A stretch of DNA of 64,000 bases from Microcoleus sp. bin48.metabat.b7b8b9.023 (GCF_013299185.1 NZ_JAAFKG010000042.1:1-64000), one strand, 5' to 3'; shown: positions 33,844 to 42,454, counted from the stretch's first letter. A program made the numbers and translations. The notes: a model not told the origin generated them from the letters alone.

Positions 33844-34197
33844 ACAGTTGACAGTTGACAGTTGACAGTTGACAGTGGGTGCATCTGGTTTTGACAAATA
33901 TATCCGTAGGGGCTATAGCATCACCTCCGTGAATATGGGATTATAACTAATAACTTATATGCGGTGATGCTTCTTCAGGCTTCAAAAACTAGATCCACCC
34001 TTGACAGTTGATTTGAGTAGGTGCGAAATGCGTACCTTACATAAAAGTTTTTTATCAAGAAGAATGGGTTTAAAGTCTCCTCCTTCGAGGGGGAAATAAA
34101 ACAAAATTATTCACTGTTTCAATCCTCGGACTTATAGGTAGAGGTCGCTCTTAAACTGTCAACTGTCAACTGTCAACTGTCAACTGTTGAAAGCTTT
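33844..34197. other. Intergenic region, STRR arrays on both sides
   Basis: GTTGACA heptamers lie at 33844-33875 and CAACTGT heptamers, inverted, at 34154-34190. Between them an imperfect inverted repeat with GCATCACCTCCGTGAATATG and TATGCGGTGATGCTTC is seen. No gene is supported. It separates two convergent genes. Confidence 0.65.
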
Positions 34198-35046
34198 TTA
34201 CAGCAGTCTGCGGGTTTGTAAAATTTGTTGTTGCAATTCCTCGAAAGCGGGCATTTTTGAGTTAGGATTTTTTTCAATGAGATCCTTTATTTGGTCGATT
34301 AGCTCGATCGCCAGCGGTACGCCAAGTTGCAATTGTTCCAAGACATCCCGCTGGGCAAAAACCGTTTCCGGTGTCCCTTCTAGAATCAGTTTTCCGCAAT
34401 CCATCACAAACACCCAATCCGCCCAGCGGTAGATGAAATCGAGGTCGTGACTTGCTAAAAGTATGGTGGTTCCGGCTGCGTGAATTTGTTGCAGCAAACC
34501 GATCAGTTGTTTGGTGTGGCGCGGATCGAGATAGGCGGTAGGTTCGTCTAGCAGCAGCAGTTTGGGTTTGAGTACCATGATATCGGCGATGGAAACGCGC
34601 TTTTTTTGTCCTAAACTAAGGTTGTGGATTGGTTCGCGGGCGAGTTCGCTTAAGTTGAATTCCTCGATCGCTTTTTCTACCTGTTGAGCAATTTCCGATT
34701 CTGGCAATCCTAGATTGTACAATCCGTAGGAGATATCTTCTTCGACTGTGGAAGCAACTAGCTGATGTTCGGGATTTTGAAAGACGAGTCCGATTTGTTG
34801 GCGCAGTTTCATGAGAGATTTGCGATCGTAACGAAACGCTTCCCCTTCCCAGCTAATGATGCCCTGTTGCGGTTGGTACAAGCCGTTTGCTAGCAGAAAC
34901 AAGGTGGTTTTGCCGCAGCCGTTTTGACCGATGAGTCCGCAGCGCTTCCCCGCGGGGATTTTGAGGCTTAAATCACCAATTGCTACTCGCGAAGTGCACG
35001 GATATGAGTAAAAAGTGCGATCGAATTCTAGAATTGATTGAGACAT
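34198..35046 (-). CDS. cbiO: CbiO-type energy-coupling factor ATPase
   Basis: The 282-residue product has Walker A IGQNGCGKTTLFLL, a Q-loop VFQNPEHQLVASTVEEDISY, signature NLSLGQKKRVSIA, Walker B KLLLLDEPTAYLDP and the switch LASHDLDFIYRWAD. The FQNPEHQL and EDxxxG elements are hallmarks of ECF-type ATPases for cobalt, nickel or vitamins. The CbiMNQ membrane parts at 53436-55406 lack an ATPase, so this is the likely partner, 18 kb away. It lies downstream of a cobalamin riboswitch, an unknown gene and a methyltransferase gene on the same strand, after a 0.9-kb repeat array. Another ECF transporter could use it too. Confidence 0.88.
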   Translation of the reverse strand: MSQSILEFDRTFYSYPCTSRVAIGDLSLKIPAGKRCGLIGQNGCGKTTLFLLANGLYQPQQGIISWEGEAFRYDRKSLMKLRQQIGLVFQNPEHQLVASTVEEDISYGLYNLGLPESEIAQQVEKAIEEFNLSELAREPIHNLSLGQKKRVSIADIMVLKPKLLLLDEPTAYLDPRHTKQLIGLLQQIHAAGTTILLASHDLDFIYRWADWVFVMDCGKLILEGTPETVFAQRDVLEQLQLGVPLAIELIDQIKDLIEKNPNSKMPAFEELQQQILQTRRLL

Positions 35047-35066
35047 ATATTGATAATTTGTAAAAT

Positions 35067-35946
35067 AGGTTTGTAGTGAGGACTTTAGTCCTCGGAAAGA
35101 AGGACTGAAGTCCTCACTACGAACCTGTAAAATAGGTTTGTAGTGAGGACTTTAGTCCTCGGAAAGAAGGACTGAAGTCCTCACTACGAACCTGTAAAAT
35201 AGGTTTGTAGTGAGGACTTTAGTCCTCGGAAAGAAGGACTGAAGTCCTCACTACGAACCTGTAAAATAGGTTTGTAGTGAGGACTTTAGTCCTCGGAAAG
35301 AAGGACTGAAGTCCTCACTACGAACCTTAATCTGTAAAATAGGTTTGTAGTGAGGATTTTAGTCCTCGGAAAGAAGGACTGAAGTCCTCACTACGAACCT
35401 TAATCTGTAAAATAGGTTTGTAGTGAGGACTTTAGTCCTCGGAAAGAAGGACTGAAGTCCTCACTACGAACCTGTAAAATAGGTTTGTAGTGAGGACTTT
35501 AGTCCTCGGAAAGAAGGAATGAAGTCCTCACTACGAAGCTGGTTTGTAGTGAGGACTTTAGTCCTCGGAAAGAAGGAATGAAGTCCTCACTACGAAGCTG
35601 GTTTGTAGTGAGGACTTTAGTCCTCGGAAAGAAGGAATGAAGTCCTCACTACGAACCTGTAAAATAGGTTTGTAGTGAGGACTTTAGTCCTCAGAAAGAA
35701 GGAATGAAGTCCTCACTACGAAGCTGGTTTGTAGTGAGGACTTTAGTCCTCGGAAAGAAGGAATGAAGTCCTCACTACGAAGCTGGTTTGTAGTGAGGAC
35801 TTTAGTCCTCGGAAAGAAGGAATGAAGTCCTCACTACGAACCTGCGAGGATTTTAGTCCTCGGAAAGAAGGAATGAAGTCCTCACTACGAACCTGCGAGG
35901 ATTTTAGTCCTCGGAAAGAAGGAATGAAGTCCTCACTACGAACCTG
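35067..35946. repeat. Fourteen-unit hairpin repeat array
   Basis: Units of AGGTTTGTAGTGAGGACTTT then AGTCCTCGGAAAGAAGGACT and GAAGTCCTCACTACGAACC repeat about every 56-76 bp; twelve are full and two lack part of the left arm. Sub-types (AGGACTGAAG versus AGGAATGAAG; CCTGTAAAATA versus AGCTGG linkers) occur in blocks. The array separates cbiO from a methyltransferase gene and overlaps its stop codon. Confidence 0.95.
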
Positions 35947-36823
35947 TCAATTTATTAACACTTTTATCTCTTTCTATTAACTGCCAAAGTTGAATCTCAT
36001 AACAAAGATGCTTTTCAAATAGTTGACTCGCCTCCAATCCTTCAACCACCAATTTCTTAAACCAGCGGCGAAATATCCAACGCAGAATTTTATGGATCGG
36101 CGGAACCGCGATCGAAATTAAATCCGCAACATAAATCATTGTGTTCAATCCATACCTGCGGAAACTATCGACATATAAATCAATTGTTGGTACAATATGA
36201 GCAGAAATATCCTCAGCTTTTACTAAATTAAAGCCCGCTTGCATTAATGCAGCTTCCAGTTCTTCCACTACATGACAGTTAGAAAACATTCCTTCTGTAT
36301 AATCAGGATTAGAGCGCAACATATCCGCAAGCAGTACGTAGCCTCCAAGATTGAGCACCGCCGCCGCACCTTTGGCTATATCGACAGCAGACATATATTG
36401 GCTGCTTTCGCTAAAGAGGACTAAATCGTAGGAATGGGTGGCTTGGAAGTCTTCAAATTTGGTGAGGTGGAAGATGGCGCGATCGCCTGTACACTTGAGA
36501 AAGCGCTGTTGTTGGAACGGATCGGGCGCGAGGCCTTCGACTCCAAAAGCGCGATCGAGCAAATAAGCCGCATTTCCCCCAATCCCGCATCCTACATCCA
36601 GGATAGTCTTAATGTCTTTCGGGATAAAATCTAACAACTTATCCGTATAAGCTTGCTGGGCGATTCGCAGCCGCGCCAGTGTTAATTCATCAGCAGGCAC
36701 AGGTAGACTTTCCCAATAACCATAGTGAAGATAGGGAGATTCTGTCAGGCCGAGATAGTAATTAAGCGCTGCATTTTGGTAACGAGTTACGTTGGATATT
36801 TCGATTGATTTTGGCTGTGACAT
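35936..36823 (-). CDS. SAM-dependent methyltransferase (class I)
   Basis: The 295-residue product has the SAM motif DIKTILDVGCGIGGNAAYLL, then VEGLAPDPFQ, YDLVLFSESSQYM and LNLGGYVLLADMLRSNPDYT, the motif order of class I methyltransferases of the UbiE/Methyltransf_11 type. The substrate is not evident. The start ATG 36823 follows the unknown gene by 19 bp, both after a cobalamin riboswitch, which hints at a cobalamin- or corrinoid-related role; inference only. The last residues and the TAG stop come from the adjacent repeat unit (…NKLTGS then stop), so the C-terminus was changed by the repeat. Confidence 0.8.
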   Translation of the reverse strand: MSQPKSIEISNVTRYQNAALNYYLGLTESPYLHYGYWESLPVPADELTLARLRIAQQAYTDKLLDFIPKDIKTILDVGCGIGGNAAYLLDRAFGVEGLAPDPFQQQRFLKCTGDRAIFHLTKFEDFQATHSYDLVLFSESSQYMSAVDIAKGAAAVLNLGGYVLLADMLRSNPDYTEGMFSNCHVVEELEAALMQAGFNLVKAEDISAHIVPTIDLYVDSFRRYGLNTMIYVADLISIAVPPIHKILRWIFRRWFKKLVVEGLEASQLFEKHLCYEIQLWQLIERDKSVNKLTGS

Positions 36824-36842
36824 TGGGAAAATTTAGTAAGTT

Positions 36843-37283
36843 TTAGGATTTCGGGCAAGGTTGAAATTCTTCCCAGCGTTTGCATACCTGTTCATAGCAC
36901 TCAACGGGCGAAACTGCCAAGCTCTGCAACAAATTGATATCAATCTGACCATTGGCAAGCAGTATAAAAATAATAGCTTTTTCAGGTTCGTAGCTATCAA
37001 TAACTCCCAGGATACTGGCAACAGTGTCTTCCTCTAGTTCTAATTGTTGTAAATAAGCAGTTGCGTGCGATCGCGAAATAAACTGCAAGTCATGCTCTAC
37101 ATTATCCACGCTCCAATTGATCGAGCCATTAATGGGAGTATCTATTTGGCAAACAACAATACCTCTTCCTAAGTGCCAAAAGCCATTCCAAGCAGTATAT
37201 CCGATGGACAAAATATTCTGGTGAATAAACAAGTTCTGCCAGTAGCCAAAACTGCCCTGCCAAACACTATCTTTGATTCGCAT
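36843..37283 (-). CDS. Protein of unknown function downstream of cobalamin riboswitch
   Basis: The 146-residue product (MRIKDSVWQGSFGYWQNLFI, HQNILSIGYTAWNGFWHLGR, later IFILLANGQIDINLLQSLAV) shows no membrane segment, signal peptide or motif that I recognise. It has six tryptophans spread over the first two thirds and ends in a helical part (SPVECYEQVCKRWEEF). It is the first full-size gene after the cobalamin riboswitch and lies 19 bp before the methyltransferase gene, so the two likely form an operon controlled by cobalamin. The start ATG has no clear ribosome-binding site. Confidence 0.65.
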   Translation of the reverse strand: MRIKDSVWQGSFGYWQNLFIHQNILSIGYTAWNGFWHLGRGIVVCQIDTPINGSINWSVDNVEHDLQFISRSHATAYLQQLELEEDTVASILGVIDSYEPEKAIIFILLANGQIDINLLQSLAVSPVECYEQVCKRWEEFQPCPKS

Positions 37284-37288
37284 TTGTT

Positions 37289-37402
37289 TTAGTTTCCCGT
37301 GGCGCCGACGAAAAGCGGTTTTAACTCAAAATTGCGTTTTTGTCGATCGCCCAAGGGAACCCAACAGCAGATTAACTCTAAAAATACTGAACTAACCATC
37401 AT
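37289..37402 (-). CDS. Short ORF directly after riboswitch
   Basis: ATG 37402 follows GAGG of the riboswitch expression platform by 5 nt and opens a 37-codon frame (MMVSSVFLELICCWVPLGDR and on) that ends 5 bp before the next gene. In the second riboswitch of this window the same GAGG serves cbiM. The short peptide may be a leader or the remnant of a formerly regulated gene; I recognise no family. Confidence 0.35.
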   Translation of the reverse strand: MMVSSVFLELICCWVPLGDRQKRNFELKPLFVGATGN

Positions 37403-37404
37403 CC

Positions 37405-37555
37405 ATACCTCGCAGATGAAAACACGATCGCAAACAAATCGGCGGGCATTCTGACTCAGAGATGGAATCATCTCATTACAGTTGCGGGACAGCGCCGGAT
37501 TTGCACCGAACTTTCCCCCTTACGTCTGATGTGTGTTTGTCATCAGAGCCGATCG
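37405..37555 (-). promoter_or_regulatory. Cobalamin riboswitch
   Basis: On the minus strand the aptamer shows GGGGAAAGTTCGGTGCAAAT then CCGGCGCTGTCCCGCAACTG, a variable hairpin (GAGATGATTCCATCTC), and GAGTCAGAATGCCCGCC, the conserved core of the AdoCbl aptamer including the B12 box. TCATCTGCGAGG downstream is shared with the riboswitch at 53266 and contains the likely Shine-Dalgarno sequence, so translational control is likely. It precedes a short ORF, an unknown gene and a methyltransferase gene. Confidence 0.93.
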
Positions 37556-37625
37556 ATATACTGGGATATTACCACTATTTTAGATATTTGACAAAAATAG
37601 GTCTTAAAAACTCAGCAGGCGGACT

Positions 37626-38177
37626 TCATACAGCGTTTGCTGTTTCACGTACAGATTGCAAAAAATGAGCGATCTCCTGCATAACAGAAGACGATCGTAA
37701 AATCTCAATCTCTTCCTTAGTCAATCGATCGATAATTTCTGAGGAATTGTGAATTATTTCCGATCGAGAAATCAATTGCTCTAAAGCTTTTCTAGGTTGA
37801 TAAACTGCCATATCAAGTATATCTTTAGGAGGTATGTATCCTAGCAACCGCGAAAGCAAAGAGACATCTTGAAAAAAGATAATTTCTATTTCAGGAACAG
37901 CCATGACTACTTTTACTGGTGTATTAGCTGCTACGCCTCCAACTATTTCCTCAATATCTTTGAGACGTTGTTGAACTAACTCTGGTTCTACTGAATCCGC
38001 ATCAACCACAATCATAACAGGTACTTGCCGACGTACAACTAAAGAACGAGCCAGTGAATTGATAGCATATCCTCCACCAGCAGCAACAACTTCGACATCA
38101 TTAAGTAATTTTTCTGGGATCGCAATTTTAAGTAATTGTGCATCGAAATTTCCTTCACAGACAATGTAAGTAATCAT
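37626..38177 (-). CDS. TOPRIM-like protein of a two-gene nuclease module
   Basis: The 183-residue product starts MITYIVCEGNFDAQLLKIAI; the Glu at 8 and the DxD at about 59-61 in PVMIVVDADSVEPELVQQRL are the TOPRIM acidic residues. VEVVAAGGGYAINSLARSLV lies between, as in ATP-dependent nuclease and primase-type TOPRIM proteins. AVPEIEIIFF is a third acidic element. Its start overlaps the stop of the upstream restriction-nuclease-like gene by 4 bp (ATGA). There is no known family name that I can assign. A defence function is inferred from the partner and from the layout. Confidence 0.6.
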   Translation of the reverse strand: MITYIVCEGNFDAQLLKIAIPEKLLNDVEVVAAGGGYAINSLARSLVVRRQVPVMIVVDADSVEPELVQQRLKDIEEIVGGVAANTPVKVVMAVPEIEIIFFQDVSLLSRLLGYIPPKDILDMAVYQPRKALEQLISRSEIIHNSSEIIDRLTKEEIEILRSSSVMQEIAHFLQSVRETANAV

Positions 38178-38728
38178 GGGATATCTCGCTCTCTAACGTC
38201 GTAATCAGGCAATCCGTGTTCTACACATACACGGTATTTCAAAGTCAACAGTTCGCAAATTGTTTCATTATCCAAGGCATATTTTATTTCTTTTCCACTC
38301 CATAATAAAATTGTTTGCGGTAGAGAAAAACATGAAAGATACCGAGCAGGTTCTGTGAATTCAGTTCGGCTGAATACTAATCCAACAGTGGCTGCGGGAC
38401 GGCGTAAAAGTTGATTGCGAAGTTTGGCAATAGGAGCAATATCAACGTTTGTTTGATCTCGAAAGTCTTTGCTTTCAACCAAACAGGAAAGTCCAGATGA
38501 ATAGACGACACCATCAATTTGTTCGACTTTTTCCCCAAAGAGTTCCACGCTATAAGGCCATTTTACCTCTGCGCCATCAAGTTGAAATGCTCGTAGAACG
38601 AGGTACTCAAAGGCTTTGCCCGCGTCCCATCCTGGGGTGCTACGATTCTCGATATTGTCCCATAGCGTTCGCAATCCATCCCATTGTAGCGACTGAATCA
38701 TCCTTTCGTAATCTTTTGCCACAACCAA
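38174..38728 (-). CDS. PD-(D/E)XK restriction-endonuclease-like protein
   Basis: The 184-residue product has the Mrr-like nuclease pattern: an early Glu in GKAFEYLVLRAF (E41), Asp in QIDGVV (D72) and E-x-K in LVESKDF (E85, K87), with a short hydrophobic strand before each. These are the catalytic residues of the PD-(D/E)XK superfamily. The C-terminal half has SCFSLPQTILLWSGKEIKYA. There is no methyltransferase or DNA-recognition gene beside it; its neighbour, overlapping by 4 bp, is a TOPRIM-like protein. That pairing suggests a small phage- or plasmid-defence unit, unproven. Confidence 0.65.
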   Translation of the reverse strand: MVVAKDYERMIQSLQWDGLRTLWDNIENRSTPGWDAGKAFEYLVLRAFQLDGAEVKWPYSVELFGEKVEQIDGVVYSSGLSCLVESKDFRDQTNVDIAPIAKLRNQLLRRPAATVGLVFSRTEFTEPARYLSCFSLPQTILLWSGKEIKYALDNETICELLTLKYRVCVEHGLPDYDVRERDIP

Positions 38729-38877
38729 TTTTTATACTCCAACAACTACACGCTTCTAGGTAAGCGATCTATTTAAGTTTATCATAAAACTAGATTATAA
38801 TTGATTGCTGCCACCAGTCACAAATCGTCTCAAATGCAGAATATATTGGTTTTACACGATCGGGTGAAATCCAATTT

Positions 38878-39123
38878 TTATGCTGGCGGTAACTCGTCAT
38901 AGAGTTCTGGTTCAACATCTGGCACTTTAGCTAAAACTGCGTCGTACTTCTGGCGAATTCCTTGCTTGGCTAAATCTTCTAAATAGCTTTCAGTCATTAG
39001 CGCTGACAGCTTTTCTGCAACTGCTGTCGCTATAAATTGATCGATAGAAATTCCATCTTTCAAGGCTAACGCTTGCAAATCTTTGTACAATGAGTCAGGA
39101 AGTTGAACGTTCAAATTACTCAT
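38878..39123 (-). CDS. Ribbon-helix-helix-like antitoxin for PIN toxin
   Basis: The 81-residue product MSNLNVQLPDSLYKDLQALA followed by LKDGISIDQFIATAVAEKLS is a typical RHH (CopG/HicB-like) DNA-binding head, with an acidic C-terminal tail (DVEPELYDELPPA) that would bind the toxin. It overlaps the PIN gene by 4 bp and follows it, the reverse of the common antitoxin-first order. Confidence 0.8.
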   Translation of the reverse strand: MSNLNVQLPDSLYKDLQALALKDGISIDQFIATAVAEKLSALMTESYLEDLAKQGIRQKYDAVLAKVPDVEPELYDELPPA

Positions 39124-39548
39124 AGCAAGGCTCCAATAGCTCTTAAAAACTCACCAGGTGCGATCGCTCTTATTCCAAACCGCTCAATACCAAAAAAGTC
39201 ACGGATGTTGTACGTTACTACATTATCACATCTTGCTGTAACCGCTAGTTCCAGTACCATGTCGTCTTTCGGATCGGGTAGATAGGGTTGCCAGAGAAAG
39301 AATATGCGATGTCTTGTGGCGACGGAGCAGTGAAATTCTATGAAATCTTCAATATCTGTGGCACTGACATAAAGATTCGGCAACTCTCTCAACAATACCT
39401 CTCGATATTCTAGCACCAATGGTACGGAAAGATGGATATCAAATGCCCCTGTATCCACTAATTCCAGTAAACGAAAAGCACTGCCTTGCCTAGAGCGCAA
39501 GCCAGCAATAATGATGTTGGTATCAATAACAATCTGTGGAATTGGCAT
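39120..39548 (-). CDS. PIN-domain toxin
   Basis: The 142-residue product has PIN-domain acidic residues: Asp in PQIVIDTNIIIAGLRS (D9), Glu in LVLEYREVLL and Asp in LPDPKDDMVLELAV. This is the COG1569-like type, a predicted RNase toxin. It is the first gene of a pair with the RHH-like antitoxin, overlapping by 4 bp. No lesion is seen. Confidence 0.82.
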   Translation of the reverse strand: MPIPQIVIDTNIIIAGLRSRQGSAFRLLELVDTGAFDIHLSVPLVLEYREVLLRELPNLYVSATDIEDFIEFHCSVATRHRIFFLWQPYLPDPKDDMVLELAVTARCDNVVTYNIRDFFGIERFGIRAIAPGEFLRAIGALL

Positions 39549-39733
39549 GAGAGTCTGATAATTGACTACAGTATAACTTTCCAGCAGTCAAAATTGCCAC
39601 TCTGAATACAAAGAGCTCCTTCACACCTTGCTCTAGGCATTGCCGATCGCCAATCCCTCCCCCTTTCATAATCTTTTCATTATTTCTACTTTTATGCTAA
39701 ATTAAAACAATGAAAGAATTATAAAAAACCACA

Positions 39734-40756
39734 ATGAGTAATACCGATCGCCCCAGTGCCTCGTTAGCGCAGCCCTCGCAGAGGATCGCCTGGAAACCCT
39801 ATCAAATTGGTATATTCGGGCTATTGCTGGGAATTTGGCTCAGCGGGTGCAACACTCAGACGACAGCGGAGCCTCAAACCAAGCAAAATGGGGATTCTAG
39901 CTCAACTGCCGGTGATTTGACCCGAAAAGACCAAAAAGTCATTCTTACCACCTTTACGGTGTTGGCAGACATGGCACAGAATGTCGCTGGTGACAAGCTA
40001 ACTGTTCAATCCATCACAAAGCCTGGGGCGGAAATTCACGGCTATGAAGTCACTCCTAGCGACTTAAAACGAGGGCAAGGTGCTAGTCTAATTTTGGATA
40101 ACGGATTGAATTTAGAACGCTGGGCAACTCGATTTTATAACAGTTTTCCCAAAGTTCCCCGCATTACCTTAACTGAAGGAATTAAACCGATTAATATTGC
40201 CGAAGACTCCTACAAAGGTAAACCGAATCCTCATGCTTGGATGTCCCCTAAAAATGCTTTAATTTACGTTAGAAATATTCGCAGAGCTTTGTCAAATATC
40301 GATCCAGCTAATGCTGCAACCTATGAAGCGAATTCGACAAAATACAGTGACGAAATTCAGGCGATAGATGAAAAGCTCAAACAAGCTATCTCAGCGATTC
40401 CGCCAGACAAACGCTACATAGTAAGTTGTGAAGGCGCATTTTCTTACATTGCGCGCGACTACGGCTTGAAAGAAGTTTATATTTGGCCTGTAAATGCCGA
40501 ACAACAATCTACACCGAAACAAGTTGAACGGGTGATTAATACAGTCAAAGCAAACAAAATCCCCGCCGTATTTTGCGAGAGTACCGTCAGCAACGAAGCA
40601 CAGCTTCAGGTAGCAAAGGAAACCGGGGCAAAATTTGCCGGGGTGTTTTATGTCGATTCCCTCTCTCCATCGGAAGGCCCTGCATCAACCTACCTTAAGA
40701 TGCTTGAATACAACGTCAATACTTTGATAAAAGGACTACAGGGTAATGGGGGATAG
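39734..40756 (+). CDS. mntC: Manganese-type ABC substrate-binding lipoprotein
   Basis: The 340-residue product has a lipobox LSGC at about residue 39, preceded by a hydrophobic stretch, so it is a lipoprotein. It is a cluster A-I metal-binding protein with likely ligands in GAEIHGYEV (His 102), KPNPHAWMSP (His), IVSCEGAFSYIARDYG (Glu) and FYVDSLSPSEG (Asp). The His-His-Glu-Asp set is that of manganese binders such as MntC; zinc binders have a third His instead of Glu. ATPase and permease genes follow, in the order C-A-B known from Synechocystis mntCAB. It delivers Mn for photosystem II. Confidence 0.88.
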   Translation: MSNTDRPSASLAQPSQRIAWKPYQIGIFGLLLGIWLSGCNTQTTAEPQTKQNGDSSSTAGDLTRKDQKVILTTFTVLADMAQNVAGDKLTVQSITKPGAEIHGYEVTPSDLKRGQGASLILDNGLNLERWATRFYNSFPKVPRITLTEGIKPINIAEDSYKGKPNPHAWMSPKNALIYVRNIRRALSNIDPANAATYEANSTKYSDEIQAIDEKLKQAISAIPPDKRYIVSCEGAFSYIARDYGLKEVYIWPVNAEQQSTPKQVERVINTVKANKIPAVFCESTVSNEAQLQVAKETGAKFAGVFYVDSLSPSEGPASTYLKMLEYNVNTLIKGLQGNGG

Positions 40757-40797
40757 GGCCTTGGGCATTGGTAATTTGGTAATTTGGAGAAATTGGT

Positions 40798-41574
40798 ATG
40801 GATAGAATCAGTATTGACATTGAAAATGTCACGGTTGCGTATCATGGTAAAGTAGCCTTGCACAGAGCCTCTCTGCAACTTAAAGCGGGGACAATTTGCG
40901 GTTTGGTGGGGATGAATGGTGCGGGAAAATCAACCCTGTTTAAGGCAATTATGGGGTTTGTGAAGCCAAACACCGGACGAATTTTAATTAATGGCTTGCC
41001 GATCCGTCAAGTGCAAAAAAGCAATCTGGTTGCCTATGTGCCTCAGTCGGAAGAGGTAGATTGGAATTTCCCGGTGAACGTTTATGATGTGGTGATGATG
41101 GGGCGCTACGGCTACATGAATCTGTTACGGATTCCGCGATCGATCGACAAACAAGCGGTGCGAGAAAGCTTGGAAAGGGTGGAAATGTGGCCCATGGGCG
41201 ATCGCCAAATCGGAGAGTTATCCGGGGGACAAAAGAAACGCACCTTTTTTGCGCGGGCTTTGGCGCAACAAGCAAAGGTTTTACTGCTAGATGAACCCTT
41301 CGCCGGAGTTGATATCAAAACCGAAAAAATGATGATTGATTTGCTGATGGAATTGCGGCAAACAGGCCATACAATTCTCGTGTCAACTCACGATTTAGAA
41401 TCCATTACTACATTTTGCGACCAAGTAGTATTAATTAATCGCAGTATTCTCGCCTACGGCAACACCTCAGAAGTGTTTACTGAGGAAAATCTTTCCCGCA
41501 CCTTTGGCGGTGCGATCGGTGATTTATCCTTTGCAAAAAGTCGGTTAACTCAAGTGAATCGGGAGAAGCAATAA
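40798..41574 (+). CDS. mntA: Manganese ABC transporter ATPase
   Basis: The 258-residue product has Walker [18 protein letters not shown], a Q-loop [20 protein letters not shown] (the DWxFPV motif is typical of Mn/Zn/Fe transporters), signature [18 protein letters not shown] and Walker [14 protein letters not shown]. It overlaps the permease gene by one base (TAATG) and follows mntC by 41 bp. Confidence 0.9.
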   Translation: MDRISIDIENVTVAYHGKVALHRASLQLKAGTICGLVGMNGAGKSTLFKAIMGFVKPNTGRILINGLPIRQVQKSNLVAYVPQSEEVDWNFPVNVYDVVMMGRYGYMNLLRIPRSIDKQAVRESLERVEMWPMGDRQIGELSGGQKKRTFFARALAQQAKVLLLDEPFAGVDIKTEKMMIDLLMELRQTGHTILVSTHDLESITTFCDQVVLINRSILAYGNTSEVFTEENLSRTFGGAIGDLSFAKSRLTQVNREKQ

Positions 41575-42431
41575 TGGACTTAATTCAGTGGTTTGCCACA
41601 CCGTTGCAGCATGAATTTATGGTGAAGGCGATTTTAGTCAGCGCCTTAGTAGGGATTGTTTGTTCGGCGCTTTCGTGCTATATGACTTTGAAGGGATGGG
41701 CATTGATGGGTGACGCGGTTTCCCATGCGGTGATGCCGGGGGTTGTGATTGCTTATGTGCTGAATATTCCTTTGGCGGTGGGGGCGTTTTTGTTTGGCGT
41801 GGGCTCCGTAATTGCGATCGGCTTTATCAAAGCAAAAACTCGCGTTAAAGAAGATACAGTGATTGGTTTAGTGTTTACCGGATTTTTTGCCTTTGGTTTG
41901 GTGTTAATTTCTAAAGTCAGAAGTTCGATCGACTTAACGCATATCTTATTTGGCAATGTCTTAGGTATTTCCGATTCGGATATTGTTCAAACTGTGATTA
42001 TTAGTGCCATCACCCTAGTGACTCTGGCAATTTTACGCAAAGATTTAATCTTGTTTTGTTTTGACTCGACTCACGCGCGATCGATCGGTTTAAATATCAC
42101 TTTCCTGTATTACGTGTTGCTGTCTTTGCTATCGCTGACAGCAGTTGCGGGACTTCAGACAGTCGGCATTATTTTAGTCGTAGCAATGTTGGTAACTCCG
42201 GGGGCAACCGCCTATTTGTTGAGCGATAATTTTGACCATATGATGCTAATTGCGATGACTTCGGGAGTATTTTCTAGCGTAATGGGAACTTATATCAGCT
42301 ATCACATTGATGGTTCGACAGGCGGATGTATTGTGGTGCTGCAAACGCTGCTGTTTGTGTTGGCGATGGTTTTTGCCCCCAAATATGGTTTGTTGGTGAG
42401 ATCTAGGGACTCGCAAACTATTAACGAATAA
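41574..42431 (+). CDS. mntB: Manganese ABC transporter permease
   Basis: The 285-residue product is an ABC-3 family permease with about eight membrane helices: AILVSALVGIVCSALSCYMT, LKGWALMGDAVSHAVMPGVV and others. GDAVSHAVMPG is the conserved cytoplasmic loop of this family. It forms the channel with MntA. It is the last gene of the operon and is followed by a hairpin repeat. Confidence 0.9.
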   Translation: MDLIQWFATPLQHEFMVKAILVSALVGIVCSALSCYMTLKGWALMGDAVSHAVMPGVVIAYVLNIPLAVGAFLFGVGSVIAIGFIKAKTRVKEDTVIGLVFTGFFAFGLVLISKVRSSIDLTHILFGNVLGISDSDIVQTVIISAITLVTLAILRKDLILFCFDSTHARSIGLNITFLYYVLLSLLSLTAVAGLQTVGIILVVAMLVTPGATAYLLSDNFDHMMLIAMTSGVFSSVMGTYISYHIDGSTGGCIVVLQTLLFVLAMVFAPKYGLLVRSRDSQTINE

Positions 42432-42454
42432 ACAATATTCCTGTTATTTTGTCG

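Noticed and set aside
35067-35946. CRISPR-like regular array
   Set aside because: The units are themselves long inverted repeats and there are no unique spacers of constant length; no cas genes are in the window. The arrays at 17745 and 49924 were rejected for the same reason.
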